Shown here one piece after another: positions 4,764 to 5,337 of a DNA stretch of 5,337 nucleotides. Source of the stretch: Candidatus Parvarchaeota archaeon (lineage in GTDB: Archaea > Nanobdellota > Nanobdellia > Parvarchaeales > Parvarchaeaceae); assembly GCA_030044235.1 (NCBI GenBank), contig JASHWD010000093.1:1-5337 (forward strand). The letters run 5' to 3'. How positions within the stretch are numbered: the stretch's first letter is position 1; each line of letters starts with the position of its first letter. The position numbers were made by a program, and so were the translations under genes. Below the pieces are notes generated by a model. It searched no databases and had not been told where the DNA came from. It saw nothing but the letters and a program-made list of their open reading frames with translations.

Positions 4764-4887
4764 TTCGCCATGTAAAAATGGCAAATCTGCTCTGCAGAAT
4801 GCCACCGGTGGACCACCGGTTGCGTTTTGTGAAAAATGGCACCCCTAAAAACCAGTCGCGGAAAAGGGGCATTTTGGCAAGTCACTG
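4758..4887 (+). ncRNA. 130-bp structured repeat, copy 2 (candidate ncRNA or miniature element)
   Basis: This is the same element as 3576-3705, in the same orientation and exactly 1182 bases downstream at both ends. The ends CAGTAGTTCGCCA and TGGCAAGTCACTG pair with each other over two 4-bp blocks with wobbles between. The palindrome is ACCGGTGG-A-CCACCGGT (4804-4820): relative to copy 1 a T-A pair has become C-G. The TCTGC/GCAGA hairpin (4786-4790 with 4794-4798) is unchanged. The variable part forms a different stem: AAAATG (4833-4838) with CATTTT (4870-4875), a GCA bulge, then CCCCT (4842-4846) with AGGGG (4865-4869). Conserved sequence resumes at ATTTTGGCAA. It lies about 115 bases after the methyltransferase gene and 92 bases before the winged-helix-like gene. 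Confidence 0.6.
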
Positions 4888-4920
4888 GAAAGCATTTTAA
4901 TAATGACTTTTAAGAAACGA

Positions 4921-4928
4921 TATAAAAG
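4921..4928 (+). promoter_or_regulatory. TATA-like box upstream of the winged-helix/toxin-like pair
   Basis: TATAAAAG is a good archaeal TATA match but lies 52-59 bases before the ATG at 4980, implying a leader near 30 bases. A second candidate is TTAAATACT at 4950-4958, 22-30 bases before the ATG, which would give a leaderless transcript. Both may be used. Confidence 0.35.
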
Positions 4929-4979
4929 ACAGTTACGAATCTGCAAAAGTTAAATACTTAATATAATCATAAATAACAT

Positions 4980-5246
4980 ATGAAAGAAAAGGCGATTTCC
5001 TTACAGTATTCTACTGTAGATGACATACTTATCGTAGAAAAAACGATAAGAGAAAGTAAAGATGACCTATCTAAATTAGAACTATTAAATGCGCTGCCAA
5101 TAAAGATGAACGCACGACTTTTTAATATCATCATAGCGTACCTTAAGAATTCTGGAAAAATAATAATTGAGCGAGGAAAAATAGTTTGGACTTGGGACCC
5201 GGAAGGCATAAAACACATAAAAAATGCGGGTTTACTAATAAAATGA
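4980..5246 (+). CDS. Hypothetical small protein, probable winged-helix, possible antitoxin
   Basis: This 88-residue protein opens with a polar, partly helical region (KEKAISLQYSTVDDILIVEKTIRESKDDLSKLELLNALP). Its second half looks like a winged helix: KMNARLFNIIIAYLKNSGKI (about 42-61) as the recognition-type helix, then a hairpin IIIERGKIVWTW (61-72). The 'YLxxSGKI....GKIVWTW' pattern is one I associate with small archaeal hypothetical proteins; I cannot name a family with certainty. The stop codon overlaps the next start as ATGA, so the two are translationally coupled. A small DNA-binding protein directly upstream of a small RelE-like protein suggests an antitoxin that represses its own operon. 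That role is inferred from organisation only. Confidence 0.6.
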   Translation: MKEKAISLQYSTVDDILIVEKTIRESKDDLSKLELLNALPIKMNARLFNIIIAYLKNSGKIIIERGKIVWTWDPEGIKHIKNAGLLIK

Positions 5247-5337
5247 CATTGGAAAAAGTATTAGTCGGGTTTATCGATGAGAAGGTAGCCAGAGACTTTT
5301 ACAAATTAAGCAAAGACAACCAACCAGTTCATAAAAA
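5243..5337 (+). CDS. Partial gene, N-terminus of possible RelE-like toxin
   Basis: The ATG overlaps the upstream stop codon (ATGA), and 31 codons run to the right edge without a stop. The visible start, MTLEKVLVGFIDEKVARDF followed by YKLSKDNQPVHK, has a beta strand then an amphipathic helix. It resembles archaeal RelE-superfamily proteins beginning 'VxVxFADxKVxxxFxxLK'. The catalytic C-terminal half lies outside the window, so the toxin call rests on this short match and on the coupled upstream gene. It might instead be another small alpha/beta protein. Confidence 0.5.
   Translation, partial: MTLEKVLVGFIDEKVARDFYKLSKDNQPVHK

Noticed and set aside
3576..4887. CRISPR array
   Set aside because: There are only two copies, 1182 bases apart, each 130 bp long, with genes between and no cas genes.
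4903..4953. 16-codon basic frame after repeat copy 2
   Set aside because: Too short to support, with no similarity recognised. It overlaps the TATA-like box of the next gene.

Overview
The window looks archaeal. The evidence is an archaeal-type Spt5/NusG (NGN plus KOW) gene overlapping an archaeal-type L11 gene, a tRNA-Lys(UUU) with no encoded CCA, TATA-like boxes about 25-30 bases upstream of several ATGs with no usable Shine-Dalgarno (leaderless transcripts), and an archaeal-style surface beta-propeller protein. The compact layout, short proteins and A/T-rich spacers would fit a small-genome lineage such as Micrarchaeota/ARMAN-like archaea or a Thermoplasmata relative. That placement is a guess from style, not a measured result.

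Layout. The left edge (1-68, minus) holds the first 22 residues of a small helix-turn-helix protein related to the one at 3740-3985. About 340 bases without a convincing gene follow. Next come a membrane-anchored, serine/asparagine-rich, seven-bladed YVTN beta-propeller protein (408-1517, plus) and a 35-residue cysteine-rich zinc-ribbon-like protein (1583-1690, plus). The minus-strand block 3356-1755 is the conserved core: spt5/nusG, then rpl11 (4-base overlap), then a DedA-family membrane protein with its own promoter. tRNA-Lys(UUU) at 3498-3571 marks the switch to an all-plus-strand, accessory-looking segment.

The accessory segment holds the most interesting signal: two direct copies of a 130-bp non-coding element (3576-3705 and 4758-4887), exactly 1182 bases apart. 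The first begins 4 bases after the tRNA. Over the first ~80 bases they differ by one indel and two substitutions, and those two substitutions are the two partners of one base pair in a palindromic stem (T-A in one copy, C-G in the other). The ends pair imperfectly with each other. The middle of the 3' half is unrelated in sequence but can form a different hairpin in each copy, and total length stays 130. This suggests a selected structure: a structured RNA, a protein-bound DNA hairpin, or a miniature mobile element.

Between the copies lie the small HTH protein (3740-3985) and a class I O-methyltransferase (4046-4642). After the second copy comes a winged-helix-like gene (4980-5246) overlapping by ATGA a gene cut by the window edge (5243-5337). 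This pair is organised like a toxin-antitoxin module. The tRNA-adjacent position, repeats, duplicated HTH gene and possible toxin-antitoxin pair together suggest a mobile or frequently rearranged locus, although no integrase, transposase or att duplication is visible.
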